From: Janthinobacterium sp. 67
Lineage (GTDB): Bacteria > Pseudomonadota > Gammaproteobacteria > Burkholderiales > Burkholderiaceae_D
Assembly (NCBI RefSeq): GCF_002797895.1
Contig: NZ_PGES01000001.1
Coordinates: 2,852,001 to 2,916,000 of the forward strand
DNA length: 64,000 nt
Direction: 5' to 3'
A program made the translations under genes and the position numbers. The first letter of the stretch is position 1; each line of letters begins with the position of its first letter. The notes beneath the pieces were generated by a model, which saw nothing but the letters and a program-made list of their open reading frames with translations, did no database searches and was not told the DNA's origin. Below, piece by piece: positions 8,449 to 18,280 of this stretch.

Positions 8449-9186
8449 TTATTCCCCCAGATATGCCGCCTTCACGCGCGGGTCATCGAGCATGGCGGCC
8501 GCGTTGCCGCCCATGGTGACGAGGCCGGAATCCATCACATAGCCGCGGTGCGCCGCCTGCAGGGCCAAGCGGGCATTCTGTTCGACCAGCAAGATCGTGA
8601 TGCCTTCGGACGACACCTTGCGGATCACCTCGAAGATTTTCTCGACCATGATGGGCGACAGGCCCATCGATGGCTCGTCGAGCAGCAGCAGCTTCGGATG
8701 GCTCATCAGTGCGCGCGCCATGGCCAGCATCTGCTGCTCGCCGCCCGACAGGGTGCCGGCCATCTGCGCCGCCCTTTCCTTGAGGCGAGGAAACACGTCG
8801 AACCACTTGGCGATATCGTCCTCGACACCGGCCTTGTCCGTGCGCGTGTAGGCGCCCATCATGAGGTTTTCGCGGATCGACATGCGGGTGAATACGCCGC
8901 GCCCTTCCGGCACCATGGCCAGTTTCCTTTCCACCAGATGGAACGATTTCGTGCCCTTGAGCGTTTCGCCCAGGTAGCTGATCGTGCCCTCGACCTTGCA
9001 GGCAGGCAAAGTCCCAGTGATGGCTTTCAAGGTCGTCGTCTTGCCGGCGCCGTTCGCGCCGATCAGCGCGATCAGCTCGCCCTGGTTCACTTCCAGGTCG
9101 ATGCCTTTCACCGCCTTGATGCCGCCGTAGGCCACGTGCAAACCAGATACCTTCAATACATTCTTGTTCAAGCCATCGTTACTCAT
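8449..9186 (-). CDS. livF: Branched-chain amino acid ABC transporter ATPase LivF
   Basis: One of two ATPase subunits of a LIV-type importer, 245 residues. Walker A GANGAGKTT lies at 43-51, the ABC signature LSGGEQQ near the middle and Walker B LLLLDEPS just after. The shorter LivF form is recognised by GGIKAVKGIDLEV and the ARLALQAAHRGYVMDSG end. The ATG at 9184-9186 overlaps the livG stop by four bases (ATGA), a sign of translational coupling; a longer upstream reading would run into livG. Confidence 0.95.
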   Translation of the reverse strand: MSNDGLNKNVLKVSGLHVAYGGIKAVKGIDLEVNQGELIALIGANGAGKTTTLKAITGTLPACKVEGTISYLGETLKGTKSFHLVERKLAMVPEGRGVFTRMSIRENLMMGAYTRTDKAGVEDDIAKWFDVFPRLKERAAQMAGTLSGGEQQMLAMARALMSHPKLLLLDEPSMGLSPIMVEKIFEVIRKVSSEGITILLVEQNARLALQAAHRGYVMDSGLVTMGGNAAAMLDDPRVKAAYLGE

Positions 9187-9956
9187 GCGTGCGATCCTCC
9201 CAGGTAAGCCTCGATGACGGCAGGATTTTGTTGTATTTCGGCCGGCAAGCCTTCCGCGATGCGCTTGCCGTATTCGAGCACCGTGATGCGGTCGCACAGT
9301 CCCATCATCAGTTTCACGTCGTGCTCGATCAACAGCACGGTCTTGCCTTCGGCCTTGATTTTCACCAGCAACTCGCGCAGGGCCAGCTTTTCCGTCGCGT
9401 TCATGCCGGCCGCCGGTTCGTCGAGCGCCAGCAGGGTGGGATCGGTGGCCAGCGCGCGGGCGATTTCCAGGCGCCGCTGGTCGCCATACGACAAAAAGCG
9501 CGCCGTGCGGCTGGCGAACTGGGCGATGCCGACGAAGTCGAGCAGCTCCATCGCCCGCTTGCGGATCGATGCCTCTTCCTCGCGCGCCGCCTTGTGGCGG
9601 AAGATGGCGCCGAACACGCCCTGGTGCGAACGCACGTGGCGCCCCACCATGACGTTTTCCAGCGCCGTCATGTCGCCAAACAAACGGATGTTCTGGAAGG
9701 TGCGCGCAATGCCCGCCTTGGCCACCTTGTGCGGCGCGGATGGCGAATACGGCTTGCCGGCCAGCTCGAAAGTGCCCGTGTCGGGCTGGTACAGGCCGGT
9801 GATGACGTTGAAAAACGTCGTCTTGCCGGCGCCGTTCGGGCCGATCAAGCCATAGATCTGCCCTTGCCGGATGGTGATGCCCACGTCGGTGAGCGCCTGC
9901 AAGCCGCCAAAACGTTTATTCACGCCGGCAATATTGAGAATGATCTGTTCGCTCAT
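9183..9956 (-). CDS. livG: Branched-chain amino acid ABC transporter ATPase LivG
   Basis: Second ATPase subunit, 257 residues. It shows GVNKRFGGLQALTDV, Walker A GPNGAGKTTFF, the LivG-typical RTFQNIRLFGDMTALENV and an ABC signature in the variant form LSYGDQRRLEIARAL, which is usual for LivG. It starts 12 bases after livM and overlaps livF, so it sits inside a livH-livM-livG-livF operon. Confidence 0.95.
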   Translation of the reverse strand: MSEQIILNIAGVNKRFGGLQALTDVGITIRQGQIYGLIGPNGAGKTTFFNVITGLYQPDTGTFELAGKPYSPSAPHKVAKAGIARTFQNIRLFGDMTALENVMVGRHVRSHQGVFGAIFRHKAAREEEASIRKRAMELLDFVGIAQFASRTARFLSYGDQRRLEIARALATDPTLLALDEPAAGMNATEKLALRELLVKIKAEGKTVLLIEHDVKLMMGLCDRITVLEYGKRIAEGLPAEIQQNPAVIEAYLGGSHA

Positions 9957-9968
9957 GCTATCCCTCCC

Positions 9969-11186
9969 TTAAGCGGACACGACGCCGGTGGATTTGTTCG
10001 GCTGGTCGACGTCGTGGTCGGGCCGGTCTTCGTGCTTCGGCGATGGCCACAGGCCGGCAGGACGGTTGAGCATGATCAAGACCATGGCCAGGCCGTACAG
10101 CAACTGACGCAGCACTTCCGCCTCGATCACCACGCGGCCGAACAGCGCCTGTTGGGCCGGTTCCACCACGTGGCGCAGCACTTCCGGTATCGAGGCGAGG
10201 ATCACGCCGCCGAGGATCACGCCGGGGATGTGGCCGATGCCGCCCAGCACCACCATGGCCAGCACGGCGATCGATTCCGTCAGCGAAAACGATTCCGGCG
10301 AGACAAAACCCTGGAACGAGGCAAACATGGCACCGGCCACGCCGCCAAACGAGGCGCCCATGGAAAAGGCCAGCAGCTTGACGTTGCGCGTGTTGATGCC
10401 CATGGCCTTGGCGGCGATCTCGTCTTCGCGGATGGCCACCCAGGCACGGCCCAGGCGCGAATGCTGCAGGCGCTTGGTGACGAACACGACGGCGATGCAC
10501 AGGAACAGGAACAAAAAGTAATAGGCGTTCACGGACGGCATGGAAAAGCCGGCCACCGTGACGGTGCTGTTGGTGCCTGCCTCGCCCGCCAGGTTGACGC
10601 CGAAGATGCGGATGGGGTCGATCAGATTGATGCCTTGCGGCCCATTCGTGAAATTGATCGGGTCATTCAAATTGTTCATGAAGATGCGGATGATCTCGCC
10701 AAAGCCCAGGGTGACGATGGCCAGGTAGTCGCCGCGCAACTTGAGCGTCGGCGCGCCCAGCAGGGCGCCGAACAGGCCGGCCACGGCTGCGGCCAAGGGC
10801 ACGATGATCCAGATCGACAAATGAATGCCGTTTTCGCGGATTTCCGGCCCCATCAGCTGCACCAGGGTTTCGCCCAGCACCGGATATTGATTGACCACCG
10901 ATTCGAGCAGGATGGCGAACTGGGGCGACGCCAGCAAGGCCGTCAGATAGGCGCCCACGGCATAGAAGGCGATGTAGCCGAGGTCGAGCAGGCCGGCAAA
11001 GCCGACGACGATGTTCAAGCCCAGGGCCAGCATGATGTACAGCAAGGCCATGTCGATGATGCGCACCCACGAGTTGCCGAACTGGGCGGCAAAAAACGGG
11101 AACACCATCAGCAGCGCGGCCAGGCCCAGCATGCCGGCGTAGGCTTTGGTCGGATTTTTCTTAGCGTCAAAGTCGAGTAGTGCCAT
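9969..11186 (-). CDS. livM: Branched-chain amino acid ABC transporter permease LivM
   Basis: Inner-membrane permease of 405 residues with about ten hydrophobic segments. Family markers include ALGLNIVVGFAGLLDLGYIAFYAVGAY, TLKLRGDYLAIVTLGFGEIIRI and RHSRLGRAWVAIREDEIAAKAMGI (here QHSRLGRAW). The C-terminal tail after about residue 370 (KHEDRPDHDVDQPNKS) is polar and likely cytoplasmic. It pairs with LivH to form the channel; 22 bases separate it from livH. Confidence 0.95.
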   Translation of the reverse strand: MALLDFDAKKNPTKAYAGMLGLAALLMVFPFFAAQFGNSWVRIIDMALLYIMLALGLNIVVGFAGLLDLGYIAFYAVGAYLTALLASPQFAILLESVVNQYPVLGETLVQLMGPEIRENGIHLSIWIIVPLAAAVAGLFGALLGAPTLKLRGDYLAIVTLGFGEIIRIFMNNLNDPINFTNGPQGINLIDPIRIFGVNLAGEAGTNSTVTVAGFSMPSVNAYYFLFLFLCIAVVFVTKRLQHSRLGRAWVAIREDEIAAKAMGINTRNVKLLAFSMGASFGGVAGAMFASFQGFVSPESFSLTESIAVLAMVVLGGIGHIPGVILGGVILASIPEVLRHVVEPAQQALFGRVVIEAEVLRQLLYGLAMVLIMLNRPAGLWPSPKHEDRPDHDVDQPNKSTGVVSA

Positions 11187-11208
11187 GATTTAATCTCCCA
11201 GTTTTACA

Positions 11209-12138
11209 TCAGGCACGGTCGGCCACACGTTCGCCCATGATGCCGGACGGGCGCAGGGTCAGCACGATGATCAGCACGACGAAGGCAAAGATGTCCTGGT
11301 AGTGGCTGCCCAGGAAGCCACCCGTGATGTCGCCGATATAGCCGGCGCCGAGGCTCTCGATAATGCCCAGCAAGATACCGCCCAGCATGGCGCCATAGAT
11401 ATTGCCGATACCGCCCAGCACAGCCGCGCAAAAGGCTTTCAGGCCGGGAATGGCGCCCATGGAAAATTGAATGGAGGCATAGTTGGCGCCCCACATCACG
11501 CCCGCCACGGCCGCCAGCGCGGCGCCGATGGCAAAGGTAGCCACGATGACCTTGTCGGAATCGACGCCCATCAGCCCTGCCACGCGGGGGTTTTCCGCCG
11601 TGGCGCGCATGGCGCGGCCCATCTTCGTTTTTTCCACCAGCAGCACCAGGCCGCCCATCGACAGCGCGGCCAGGGCCAGCAGCAGCACTTGCGTTTGCGA
11701 AATCACGGCGCCGCCTATGTTGATGGGGTCGGTCGACAGCAATTGCGGGAAGGGCAAGGGATTGCGCGTCCAGATCATCATGGCGAAGGTTTGCAGCAGG
11801 ATGGAGACGCCGATGGCGGTAATCAGGGGGGCGAGGCGGGGGGCGTTGCGCAGGCGGCGGTAGGCGACCCGCTCGATGAGAATATTGACCAGGATACAGA
11901 TGGGAATGGCGCCGAGGATGGCGGTGGCCAGTTTCAGGTAGCCGGGCCAGTCCGGCACATAAATACCCAGCAGCTTGAGGATGGTCAAGCCCACCATGGC
12001 ACCGATCATGAGCACGTCGCCGTGGGCGAAGTTGATCAGGTTCAAAACGCCGTACACCATGGTGTAACCGAGGGCGACTAAGGCATACATGCTGCCCAAC
12101 ACCAAGCCGTTAATGATCTGCTGGATGAATGTATCCAT
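11209..12138 (-). CDS. livH: Branched-chain amino acid ABC transporter permease LivH
   Basis: Inner-membrane permease of 309 residues, first gene of livHMGF. The N-terminus MDTFIQQIINGLVLGSMYAL and GYTMVYGVLNLINFAHGD are diagnostic of LivH. The ATG at 12136-12138 is chosen over a longer reading whose extra 33 residues are Cys/Arg-rich and unlike the family. No binding protein gene lies at the head of the operon; the livK-type gene at 53467 is the likely partner, if the system is not shared with other binding proteins. Confidence 0.94.
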   Translation of the reverse strand: MDTFIQQIINGLVLGSMYALVALGYTMVYGVLNLINFAHGDVLMIGAMVGLTILKLLGIYVPDWPGYLKLATAILGAIPICILVNILIERVAYRRLRNAPRLAPLITAIGVSILLQTFAMMIWTRNPLPFPQLLSTDPINIGGAVISQTQVLLLALAALSMGGLVLLVEKTKMGRAMRATAENPRVAGLMGVDSDKVIVATFAIGAALAAVAGVMWGANYASIQFSMGAIPGLKAFCAAVLGGIGNIYGAMLGGILLGIIESLGAGYIGDITGGFLGSHYQDIFAFVVLIIVLTLRPSGIMGERVADRA

Positions 12139-12433
12139 GATTGCCCTATCAAATATGCATTTTCGGGAACAACTTCCGCCAGAACATGGGCCGCTGATAC
12201 AAAAACGGCACCGGAGGAAGAATTCCTGCAGTGCCATCCCTGACCGTTCTCACCAGCATGGTGCACGCACTCAAAACGGGCGTGACCGTGCTTGGCTATA
12301 ACGACAACACATTCAAGCTTGGAACAATCATAACGATCTTTTGCGAAAACTAAACTTGGAATAAAACGATCATTTCCGAATTAAATTCGGTTTTGAGGCG
12401 ACTATTTCATCGATAGTCAGTCGCAGAACAGAC

Positions 12434-13381
12434 TCAGGCGACGTCGCGCTTGATGCCGTCGAGGCCTTTCGGCATCGGGAACGTGACGGCTTCCTGCACC
12501 CCGTCGAGCGGACGCACGCTCTTCACGCCGCACTCTTTCAAGCGGTCGATAACGGCCTGCACCAGCACCTCGGGCGCCGAGGCGCCAGCCGTCACACCCA
12601 CGCGCAGCTTGCCTTCCAGCCAGGCCGGGTCGATCTGCGAAGCATTGTCGACCATGTAGGCAGGCGTGCCCATCTTCTCGGCCACTTCGCGCAGACGGTT
12701 CGAATTCGAGCTGTTCGGGCTGCCGACGACGATCACCACTTCCACTTGCGGCGCCATGAATTTCACGGCTTCCTGACGGTTCGTGGTGGCGTAGCAAATG
12801 TCGCCTTTTTTCGGCTCGGCGATATTCGGATATTTCGCTTTCAAGGCCGCAATAATGTCGCTGGTGTCGTCAACTGACAACGTTGTTTGCGAAACATAGG
12901 CCAGGCTGTCCGGATTGGCAACCTGCAAGTTCGCCACATCGTCGAGCGTTTCCACCAGATGCATGCCCATATCGGCCTGGCCCATCGTGCCTTCGACCTC
13001 GGGATGGCCATCGTGGCCGATCATGATGATCTCGCGGCCTTCGCGGCGCATCTTGCCCACTTCCATGTGCACCTTGGTGACGAGCGGGCAAGTCGCGTCA
13101 AAAATGCTCAGGCCGCGCGATTCCGCCTCGGCACGCACGGCTTTCGACACGCCATGGGCGGAGAACACGAGCGTATTGCCAGCAGGCACGTCATCGAGGT
13201 CGTCGATGAAGATGGCGCCCTTGTTGCGCAAGTCGGCCACCACATAGGCGTTGTGGACGATTTCATGGCGCACGTAGATCGGCGCGCCAAATTGCTGCAA
13301 GGCGCGCTCGACGATTTCGATCGCCCGGTCGACGCCAGCGCAGAAACCGCGGGGCTGGGCCAGTAACAGTTCTTTATCCAT
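12434..13381 (-). CDS. ispH: 4-hydroxy-3-methylbut-2-enyl diphosphate reductase IspH
   Basis: Last step of the MEP isoprenoid pathway: HMBPP to IPP and DMAPP, using a [4Fe-4S] cluster. The protein has 315 residues. The three cluster cysteines are at 14 ([10 protein letters not shown]), 98 ([11 protein letters not shown]) and 196 ([11 protein letters not shown]). The active-site loop [10 protein letters not shown] covers about 164-173. It is the second gene of fkpB-ispH, nine bases after fkpB, an arrangement common in proteobacteria. Confidence 0.97.
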   Translation of the reverse strand: MDKELLLAQPRGFCAGVDRAIEIVERALQQFGAPIYVRHEIVHNAYVVADLRNKGAIFIDDLDDVPAGNTLVFSAHGVSKAVRAEAESRGLSIFDATCPLVTKVHMEVGKMRREGREIIMIGHDGHPEVEGTMGQADMGMHLVETLDDVANLQVANPDSLAYVSQTTLSVDDTSDIIAALKAKYPNIAEPKKGDICYATTNRQEAVKFMAPQVEVVIVVGSPNSSNSNRLREVAEKMGTPAYMVDNASQIDPAWLEGKLRVGVTAGASAPEVLVQAVIDRLKECGVKSVRPLDGVQEAVTFPMPKGLDGIKRDVA

Positions 13382-13390
13382 CGCTACTCC

Positions 13391-13846
13391 TTACAGGACC
13401 GAAATGAGCTGGACTTCAAAACGCAGCGGCTGGCCGGCCAGCGGATGGTTGAAGTCGAACAGGGCCGAATCGTCGCGCATTTCGCGCAGCACGCCGGCAA
13501 AGCGGCCGCCGCCCGGCGCGGCGAAGTCGACCAGGTCGCCGATCTTGTAGTCGGCGCCCGGCACCGAGTTCTCGTCCAGCGTCGCGCGCGAGACGGACTG
13601 CACCAGCTCGGGATTGCGCTCGCCAAAGCCTTCGCCAGCGGCCAGCTCGAAGGTCTGGTGCGTGCCTTCTGACAAGCCCAGCAGACGCTGCTCGAGGAAT
13701 GGCGCCAGCTGGCCCTGACCCAGCATCAAGGTCGCGGGATTTCCGCTGAAGGTCGTGACAATATCAGTACCGTCAACAGTAGCAAGACGATAATGCAGGG
13801 TGAGGTAAGCCGCTTCGGTGACGACTGCTGGTTGCTCGTTGGACAT
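13391..13846 (-). CDS. fkpB: FKBP-type peptidyl-prolyl isomerase (SlpA/FkpB)
   Basis: Cytoplasmic prolyl isomerase and chaperone of 151 residues. It shows the short FKBP core interrupted by an IF domain, with [19 protein letters not shown] at the start, [24 protein letters not shown] and the closing [17 protein letters not shown]. The ATG at 13844-13846 gives the normal family length; the open frame continues upstream into the radC region but that part has no FKBP character. It heads the fkpB-ispH pair and is divergent from radC. Confidence 0.93.
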   Translation of the reverse strand: MSNEQPAVVTEAAYLTLHYRLATVDGTDIVTTFSGNPATLMLGQGQLAPFLEQRLLGLSEGTHQTFELAAGEGFGERNPELVQSVSRATLDENSVPGADYKIGDLVDFAAPGGGRFAGVLREMRDDSALFDFNHPLAGQPLRFEVQLISVL

Positions 13847-13966
13847 AGTAGTTTTCAGGTAACTGGTGCAAAACGATATTGTAAGCCACACTGGCCGCGC
13901 CTGCCCCATGGCTTCGTCAAAGAAGGCCATGCTGGGGCACGCGCCGATGACAAACAGGAGAACAGC

Positions 13967-14641
13967 ATGGGCATCAAGGACTGGCCGGTCGGCGAACGGC
14001 CGCGCGAACGCCTGATCGAGGATGGCGCGCAATCGCTGTCGGACGCGGAATTGCTGGCCGTCTTCCTGCGCACGGGCGTGCGCGGCAAGAGCGCCGTGGA
14101 ACTGGCGCGCGACACGGTCGAGCACTTCGGCTCCTTGCGGGGCCTGTTTGGCGCCAGCCTCGTGAGTTTTTCCGCCGTGCATGGCATGGGCAGCGCCAAG
14201 TTTGCCCAACTGCAAGCCGTGCTGGAACTGGCGCGGCGCGCCATCATCGAGGACTTGCAGGCCGGCCAGGCCCTCAATTCGCCGCACGCCGTCAAAGACT
14301 ATTTGCGCCTGACGCTGGGCAACCTGGCGCATGAAGCGTTTCACGTGTTGTTTTTGGACGTCAAGAACCGCTTGATCACCACCCAGGAAATGTTTCGCGG
14401 CACCCTCACCCACACCAGCGTGTATCCGCGCGAAGTGGTCAAGCAGGCGCTGCTGCACAACGCGGCCAGCGTCATGCTGGCGCACAACCATCCGTCCGGC
14501 ACCCCCGAGCCCAGCGAATCGGATCTGTTACTGACGCGCGCGCTGATGCAAGCGTTGTCGCTGGTCGACGTGCGCATCCTCGACCATTTCATCGTGGCCG
14601 GACGGCAAGTACATTCGTTCGCGGAACATGGACAAATCTAG
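13967..14641 (+). CDS. radC: RadC-family JAMM-domain protein
   Basis: Protein of 224 residues of uncertain role; the old link to DNA repair is not well supported. An N-terminal helix-hairpin-helix-like region (about 20-95, starting [20 protein letters not shown]) precedes the JAMM metalloprotease-like domain. The zinc motif is HNHPSG at 173-178 with the aspartate of EPSESD at 186. The ATG at 13967 is preceded by CAGGAG at 13955-13960; the frame extends further upstream but without family similarity. Here it is chromosomal and next to rpmBG, as in many gamma- and betaproteobacteria, not in a mobile element. Confidence 0.94.
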   Translation: MGIKDWPVGERPRERLIEDGAQSLSDAELLAVFLRTGVRGKSAVELARDTVEHFGSLRGLFGASLVSFSAVHGMGSAKFAQLQAVLELARRAIIEDLQAGQALNSPHAVKDYLRLTLGNLAHEAFHVLFLDVKNRLITTQEMFRGTLTHTSVYPREVVKQALLHNAASVMLAHNHPSGTPEPSESDLLLTRALMQALSLVDVRILDHFIVAGRQVHSFAEHGQI

Positions 14642-14672
14642 GCCAGAGCCCGCTACAGCGCAGTTAACCATG

Positions 14673-14736
14673 TGTAAACAAGGACATACGTGACAAGGGC
14701 AGCAGGCTTGCCTAGCAGTAAACAACGCTGTTTACA
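14673..14736. repeat. GTAAACA boxes between radC and rpmBG
   Basis: TGTAAACA (14673-14680) recurs as GTAAACA (14718-14724), and the latter forms a perfect dyad with TGTTTAC (14729-14735) around ACGC. The set lies 85-150 bases upstream of the rpmB promoter. It may be the radC transcription end or a regulator site; no T tract follows. Confidence 0.45.
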
Positions 14737-14820
14737 AGTGCTTTTCCCCATGAGGAAAGGTAAAAGCCAAATTGTTAAATTATATCAACACAACATGACA
14801 CAATTGTTTTTCGCAAGTCA

Positions 14821-14849
14821 TTGATAAATCTGCTTATTTTGGATATACT
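14821..14849 (+). promoter_or_regulatory. rpmBG promoter
   Basis: TTGATA (14821-14826) and TATACT (14844-14849) with a 17-base spacer, in an AT-rich region 40 bases upstream of rpmB. It is close to the sigma-70 consensus, as expected for ribosomal protein genes. Confidence 0.8.
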
Positions 14850-14888
14850 CTCGTTTTTCCAATTTGGAATATCTTTAAGGAGTGCGCC

Positions 14889-15125
14889 ATGGCACGTGTT
14901 TGCCAAGTCACTGGGAAGAAGCCGATGGTCGGCAACAATGTTTCCCATGCAAACAACAAAACCAAACGTCGTTTTTTGCCTAACTTGCAGAATCGTCGTA
15001 TTTTTGTTGAATCTGAAAACCGCTGGGTCTCCCTGCGTTTGTCCAACGCCGGTCTGCGCGTCATCGATAAAGTCGGCATCGACGCCGTATTGGTCGATAT
15101 GCGCGCTCGTGGCGAAAAAGTCTAA
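14889..15125 (+). CDS. rpmB: 50S ribosomal protein L28
   Basis: Large-subunit protein of 78 residues. The start [28 protein letters not shown] is diagnostic. AAGGAG lies at 14877-14882, seven bases before the ATG. It is followed by rpmG at 22 bases; the pair forms the usual rpmB-rpmG operon with its own promoter and terminator. Confidence 0.98.
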   Translation: MARVCQVTGKKPMVGNNVSHANNKTKRRFLPNLQNRRIFVESENRWVSLRLSNAGLRVIDKVGIDAVLVDMRARGEKV

Positions 15126-15147
15126 TTAGCAGAATAAGGGAGCTATC

Positions 15148-15315
15148 ATGGCAAAATCAGGCCGCGACAAAATCAAGTTAGAATCGACCGCCGGTACGGG
15201 TCACTTCTACACGACCACCAAAAACAAGCGTACGACGCCTGCGAAAATGGAGATCATGAAATTCGATCCTAAAGCACGCAAGCACGTCACGTACAAAGAA
15301 ACCAAAATCAAGTAA
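15148..15315 (+). CDS. rpmG: 50S ribosomal protein L33
   Basis: Large-subunit protein of 55 residues, translated here from the ATG at 15148 to TAA at 15313-15315: it begins [18 protein letters not shown] and ends [10 protein letters not shown]. It has none of the paired cysteines of the zinc-binding form, so it is the zinc-independent type. AGGGAG at about 15137-15142 is the ribosome binding site. Second gene of the rpmBG operon. Confidence 0.97.
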   Translation: MAKSGRDKIKLESTAGTGHFYTTTKNKRTTPAKMEIMKFDPKARKHVTYKETKIK

Positions 15316-15340
15316 TTGATATTGTGTTCTGTAAAAAGAG

Positions 15341-15364
15341 CCGCTCCGATGAGCGGTTTTTTTT
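15341..15364 (+). terminator. rpmBG intrinsic terminator
   Basis: Stem CCGCTC / GAGCGG (15341-15346, 15351-15356) with loop CGAT, then eight T (15357-15364). Confidence 0.9.
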
Positions 15365-15407
15365 CGCCCTGCTTTTTACGCCCTTCCCTTTCCCTTTTGC
15401 CTGAACG

Positions 15408-15435
15408 AAAAAAAAGCCCTGGAAACCAGGGCTTT
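15408..15435 (-). terminator. Intrinsic terminator of the desaturase gene
   Basis: Stem AAAGCCCTGG / CCAGGGCTTT (15413-15422, 15426-15435) with a three-base loop. On the minus strand a T run follows (A tract from 15408), so it ends the desaturase transcript. Confidence 0.9.
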
Positions 15436-15455
15436 CATGTGCGGCAGCAGCTTAC

Positions 15456-16664
15456 TCAGGCATAGCTGCGCAGGCGCAAGGAAAAATCCTGCAGCGACTT
15501 GATGCCCGACGCTTCGGCACGCGCGCACCAGTCTTGCAGCTTTTGCAGCAACTGTTCACGCGTAAAGTGCGAACGCTCCCAGATGGCACCCAGTTCCACG
15601 CGCATGTGGTGCATGGTTTCCAGCGCCTTGCTGTGCTGGAACAATTCGGACAGTTGCTCGTGGTGCGCATCGGCCAGCTTGCCCGGTTCGCGCTGCATCA
15701 GCTTGCGCGACGACTTCAGGAAGCGCTTTTCCAGCTCGGCCTTGTGCTTCAGGTGTTCCAGTTCTTCTTTCCAGGCATGCTTGATCGATTTTGCATACTT
15801 GGCCATCACGTCATAGCGGTTGGCGATGACGGACTGCAAGGTCTCGAAGTCCGCTTCCAGCTTGCCATGGGAAAACTTCGGTTCCGGCGCCAGTTTTTTC
15901 ACCTTGGCCAGGCCCAGCATTTCCAGCGCGCGGATATACGCCCAGCCGATATCGATTTCATACCATTTCGACGACAGCTTGGCCGACGTCGCATACGTAT
16001 GGTGATTGTTGTGCAACTCTTCGCCGCCGATCAAAATGCCGAAAGGAATGATGTTGGTGGCCGCGTCGGCGCAATCGTAGTTGCGGTAGCCCCAATAGTG
16101 GCCGATGCCATTGATGATGCCGGCCGCCGTGATCGGGATCCACACCATTTGCACGGCCCACACGGAAATGCCGATCACGCCGAACAGGACGAAGTTCACG
16201 AAGAACAGGATGACCACGCCCAGCCAGCTGTATTTGGTATACAGATTGCGTTCGATCCAGTCCGTCGGCGTGCCGTGACCGTACTTGGCCATGGTTTCCA
16301 TGTTCTTCGATTCAGCACGGTACAGCTCGGCGCCTTCCCAGAACACTTTCTTGATGCCGCGCGTCACGGGGCTGTGCGGATCTTCTTCCGTATCGCACTT
16401 GGCATGGTGCTTGCGGTGGATAGCCGCCCACTCCTTGGTGACCTGGCCCGTCGTCAGCCACAGCCAGAAACGGAAGAAATGGCTGGGAATCGCATGCAAT
16501 TCCAGCGCGCGGTGGGCCTGGTGGCGGTGCAGGTAAATCGTGACGCTGGCGATCGTGATATGCGTGACCACCATGGTGTACAGGAAAACTTGCCATGCGG
16601 ACAGATCAGTAATGCCAGTTGCCATGAACTGCAAAACGTCGTGTAAAACGGAACTCAATGTCAT
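15456..16664 (-). CDS. Membrane fatty acid desaturase (acyl-CoA delta-9 type)
   Basis: Di-iron membrane enzyme of 402 residues that introduces a double bond into saturated acyl chains and adjusts membrane fluidity. The three histidine boxes are visible: HRHQAH at 46-51, HRKHH at 83-87 and HNNHH at 218-222. Hydrophobic segments flank them at about 22-45, 60-75, 147-190. A long Lys/Glu-rich C-terminal part (about 260-400) with coiled-coil character is extra compared with the catalytic core. The ATG at 16662-16664 is used; the 11-residue extension from an upstream start lacks support. It has its own terminator. Confidence 0.92.
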   Translation of the reverse strand: MTLSSVLHDVLQFMATGITDLSAWQVFLYTMVVTHITIASVTIYLHRHQAHRALELHAIPSHFFRFWLWLTTGQVTKEWAAIHRKHHAKCDTEEDPHSPVTRGIKKVFWEGAELYRAESKNMETMAKYGHGTPTDWIERNLYTKYSWLGVVILFFVNFVLFGVIGISVWAVQMVWIPITAAGIINGIGHYWGYRNYDCADAATNIIPFGILIGGEELHNNHHTYATSAKLSSKWYEIDIGWAYIRALEMLGLAKVKKLAPEPKFSHGKLEADFETLQSVIANRYDVMAKYAKSIKHAWKEELEHLKHKAELEKRFLKSSRKLMQREPGKLADAHHEQLSELFQHSKALETMHHMRVELGAIWERSHFTREQLLQKLQDWCARAEASGIKSLQDFSLRLRSYA

Positions 16665-16797
16665 TACTACTACTCCAAGTGGACAGGGCGAACGCACGGT
16701 CGCTCCAGTGACTCTGGAGGTCCGGCAGAGTTAATTTTAGGCGTGATTGTACGCCCTAATGGGTGCTATCAGGCAAAATCGGAGGCAGGCAGCGAGG

Positions 16798-18156
16798 TTA
16801 AGGCTGGGTGCCGGATGGGGCGGACTCACCGTCTGCCGCGCTGGCGAGCGGGGCAGGAGGCGTACCAACAATACGCAATTCGCGTTGCGGAAACGGTACA
16901 GTAACCTTATGTTCCTGCAAGGTGCGCCAGATGGCGCGGTTCACGTTCGACTTCACGCCGCCCGTGCCGTTTTCCGGATCCGCGATCCAGAAGCCGATCT
17001 GCACATCGAGGCCGTCGGCGCCGAAACGCACGAGGGTAGCCGATGGCGGATTACTTTGCGACACACGCGGCACCTTGGCCGTCGCCGCTTCCAGCAAGGG
17101 GAAGATGACGTCCAGGTCCGTTTCGTAACCCACCGACACGGCCGTCGACAGCCAGACCATGCGGTTGCTCAGCGACATGTTCTGCACGCCGCCGGAAATC
17201 AGCATTTCATTGGGCACGATGGATTCGACGCCATCGCCCCCCAGTAACACAGTATAGCGCGTATTGATCTGCGTGACCTTGCCCGTGAATTGGCCCACCG
17301 TGATCATGTCGCCGATGGTCAGGCTGCGGTCGAGCAGGATGATGAAACCGGACACGAAGTTGGCGGCGATCTTTTGCAAGCCAAAGCCCAGCGCCACGCC
17401 GAAGGCGCCGCCGAACACGGACAGCACCGTCAGGTCGATGCCCACGAGCGACAGGCTGACCAGCACGGAAACGAGGATCAGCACGGCGCGGCCCATGCGC
17501 GACAGCACCACGCGCAAGGACGTGTGCAGGCCCTGCATTTTCATCAGGCGCTCGTCGAGCGACGTGCCGGCCCACATGGCCAGCACCAGCAGCACGGCCA
17601 CGGAAATAGCGGCTTGCAAGATGGCAGCCACGGATACTTTGTTGCGGCCCAGCGGCACGACGATACCTTCCAGGAAGGCATGCAGGTCCGGCCACAGGCC
17701 CGTGATGTACAGGGCCATGCCGGCCCACACCACGACCGTGAAGATCTTTTCCAACAACAACATGGTGGGACTGATCTCGCCATGGCGGGCAAAAATGCGG
17801 CGCAACACGTAAAAACCGAAGCGCACGAGCGCCATCGACGTGCACAGGGGAATCGCAATGCTGAGCAGATTCACCGACTGGAACTTGGCCAGGAAATGCT
17901 GTGCAATACCCAGCAGCATGGCCGCCAGCACGGGCGTCAGGATACGGATGAAGCTGTCCGTGCGCTGCAAGGTTTCCGGCGTGGCCGGCGTGGCGGCCGC
18001 TTCCGCCCGCTTGTGCAGGAACTCGCGCAACTGCCGCACCAGCAACCAGCTCAAGGCCAGGCAAGCGACGATGACCAGCGCCTGCCACAGGATGGCAGGT
18101 TGACGGAAATCGTCGACAAAGTCGGTGATCAGGTTGAGCAGCGGGGTTTCATTCAT
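16798..18156 (-). CDS. Mechanosensitive channel, MscS family
   Basis: Inner-membrane channel of 452 residues that opens on hypo-osmotic shock. Five or so hydrophobic segments precede the pore-lining TM3 region VLSVFGGAFGVALGFGLQKIAANFVSGF, rich in Gly and Ala as in MscS, followed by the beta domain start ILLDRSLTIGDMITVGQFTGKV and the conserved VPNEML. It is larger than E. coli MscS (286 residues) because of extra N-terminal helices. The C-terminus ends in a polar, Pro/Ser/Ala-rich tail. It stands alone between the desaturase and the RNA methyltransferase genes. Confidence 0.92.
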   Translation of the reverse strand: MNETPLLNLITDFVDDFRQPAILWQALVIVACLALSWLLVRQLREFLHKRAEAAATPATPETLQRTDSFIRILTPVLAAMLLGIAQHFLAKFQSVNLLSIAIPLCTSMALVRFGFYVLRRIFARHGEISPTMLLLEKIFTVVVWAGMALYITGLWPDLHAFLEGIVVPLGRNKVSVAAILQAAISVAVLLVLAMWAGTSLDERLMKMQGLHTSLRVVLSRMGRAVLILVSVLVSLSLVGIDLTVLSVFGGAFGVALGFGLQKIAANFVSGFIILLDRSLTIGDMITVGQFTGKVTQINTRYTVLLGGDGVESIVPNEMLISGGVQNMSLSNRMVWLSTAVSVGYETDLDVIFPLLEAATAKVPRVSQSNPPSATLVRFGADGLDVQIGFWIADPENGTGGVKSNVNRAIWRTLQEHKVTVPFPQRELRIVGTPPAPLASAADGESAPSGTQP

Positions 18157-18280
18157 GGCGGTCGGAATCTGGAAGATGGTGCGGGGAGATCAAGGGGCGG
18201 GGCGCCCACAGCCTGTGCCAGACAGGCTGGCGCAAGTGCATGGCCACCGCTGCGATGCTGCGGCGGTGGCGCGTGAAAAC

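Noticed and set aside
9189..11180. Open frame opposite livG and livM
   Set aside because: Same shadow effect; the translation is Gln/His/Arg-rich, while livG and livM on the other strand have full family motifs.
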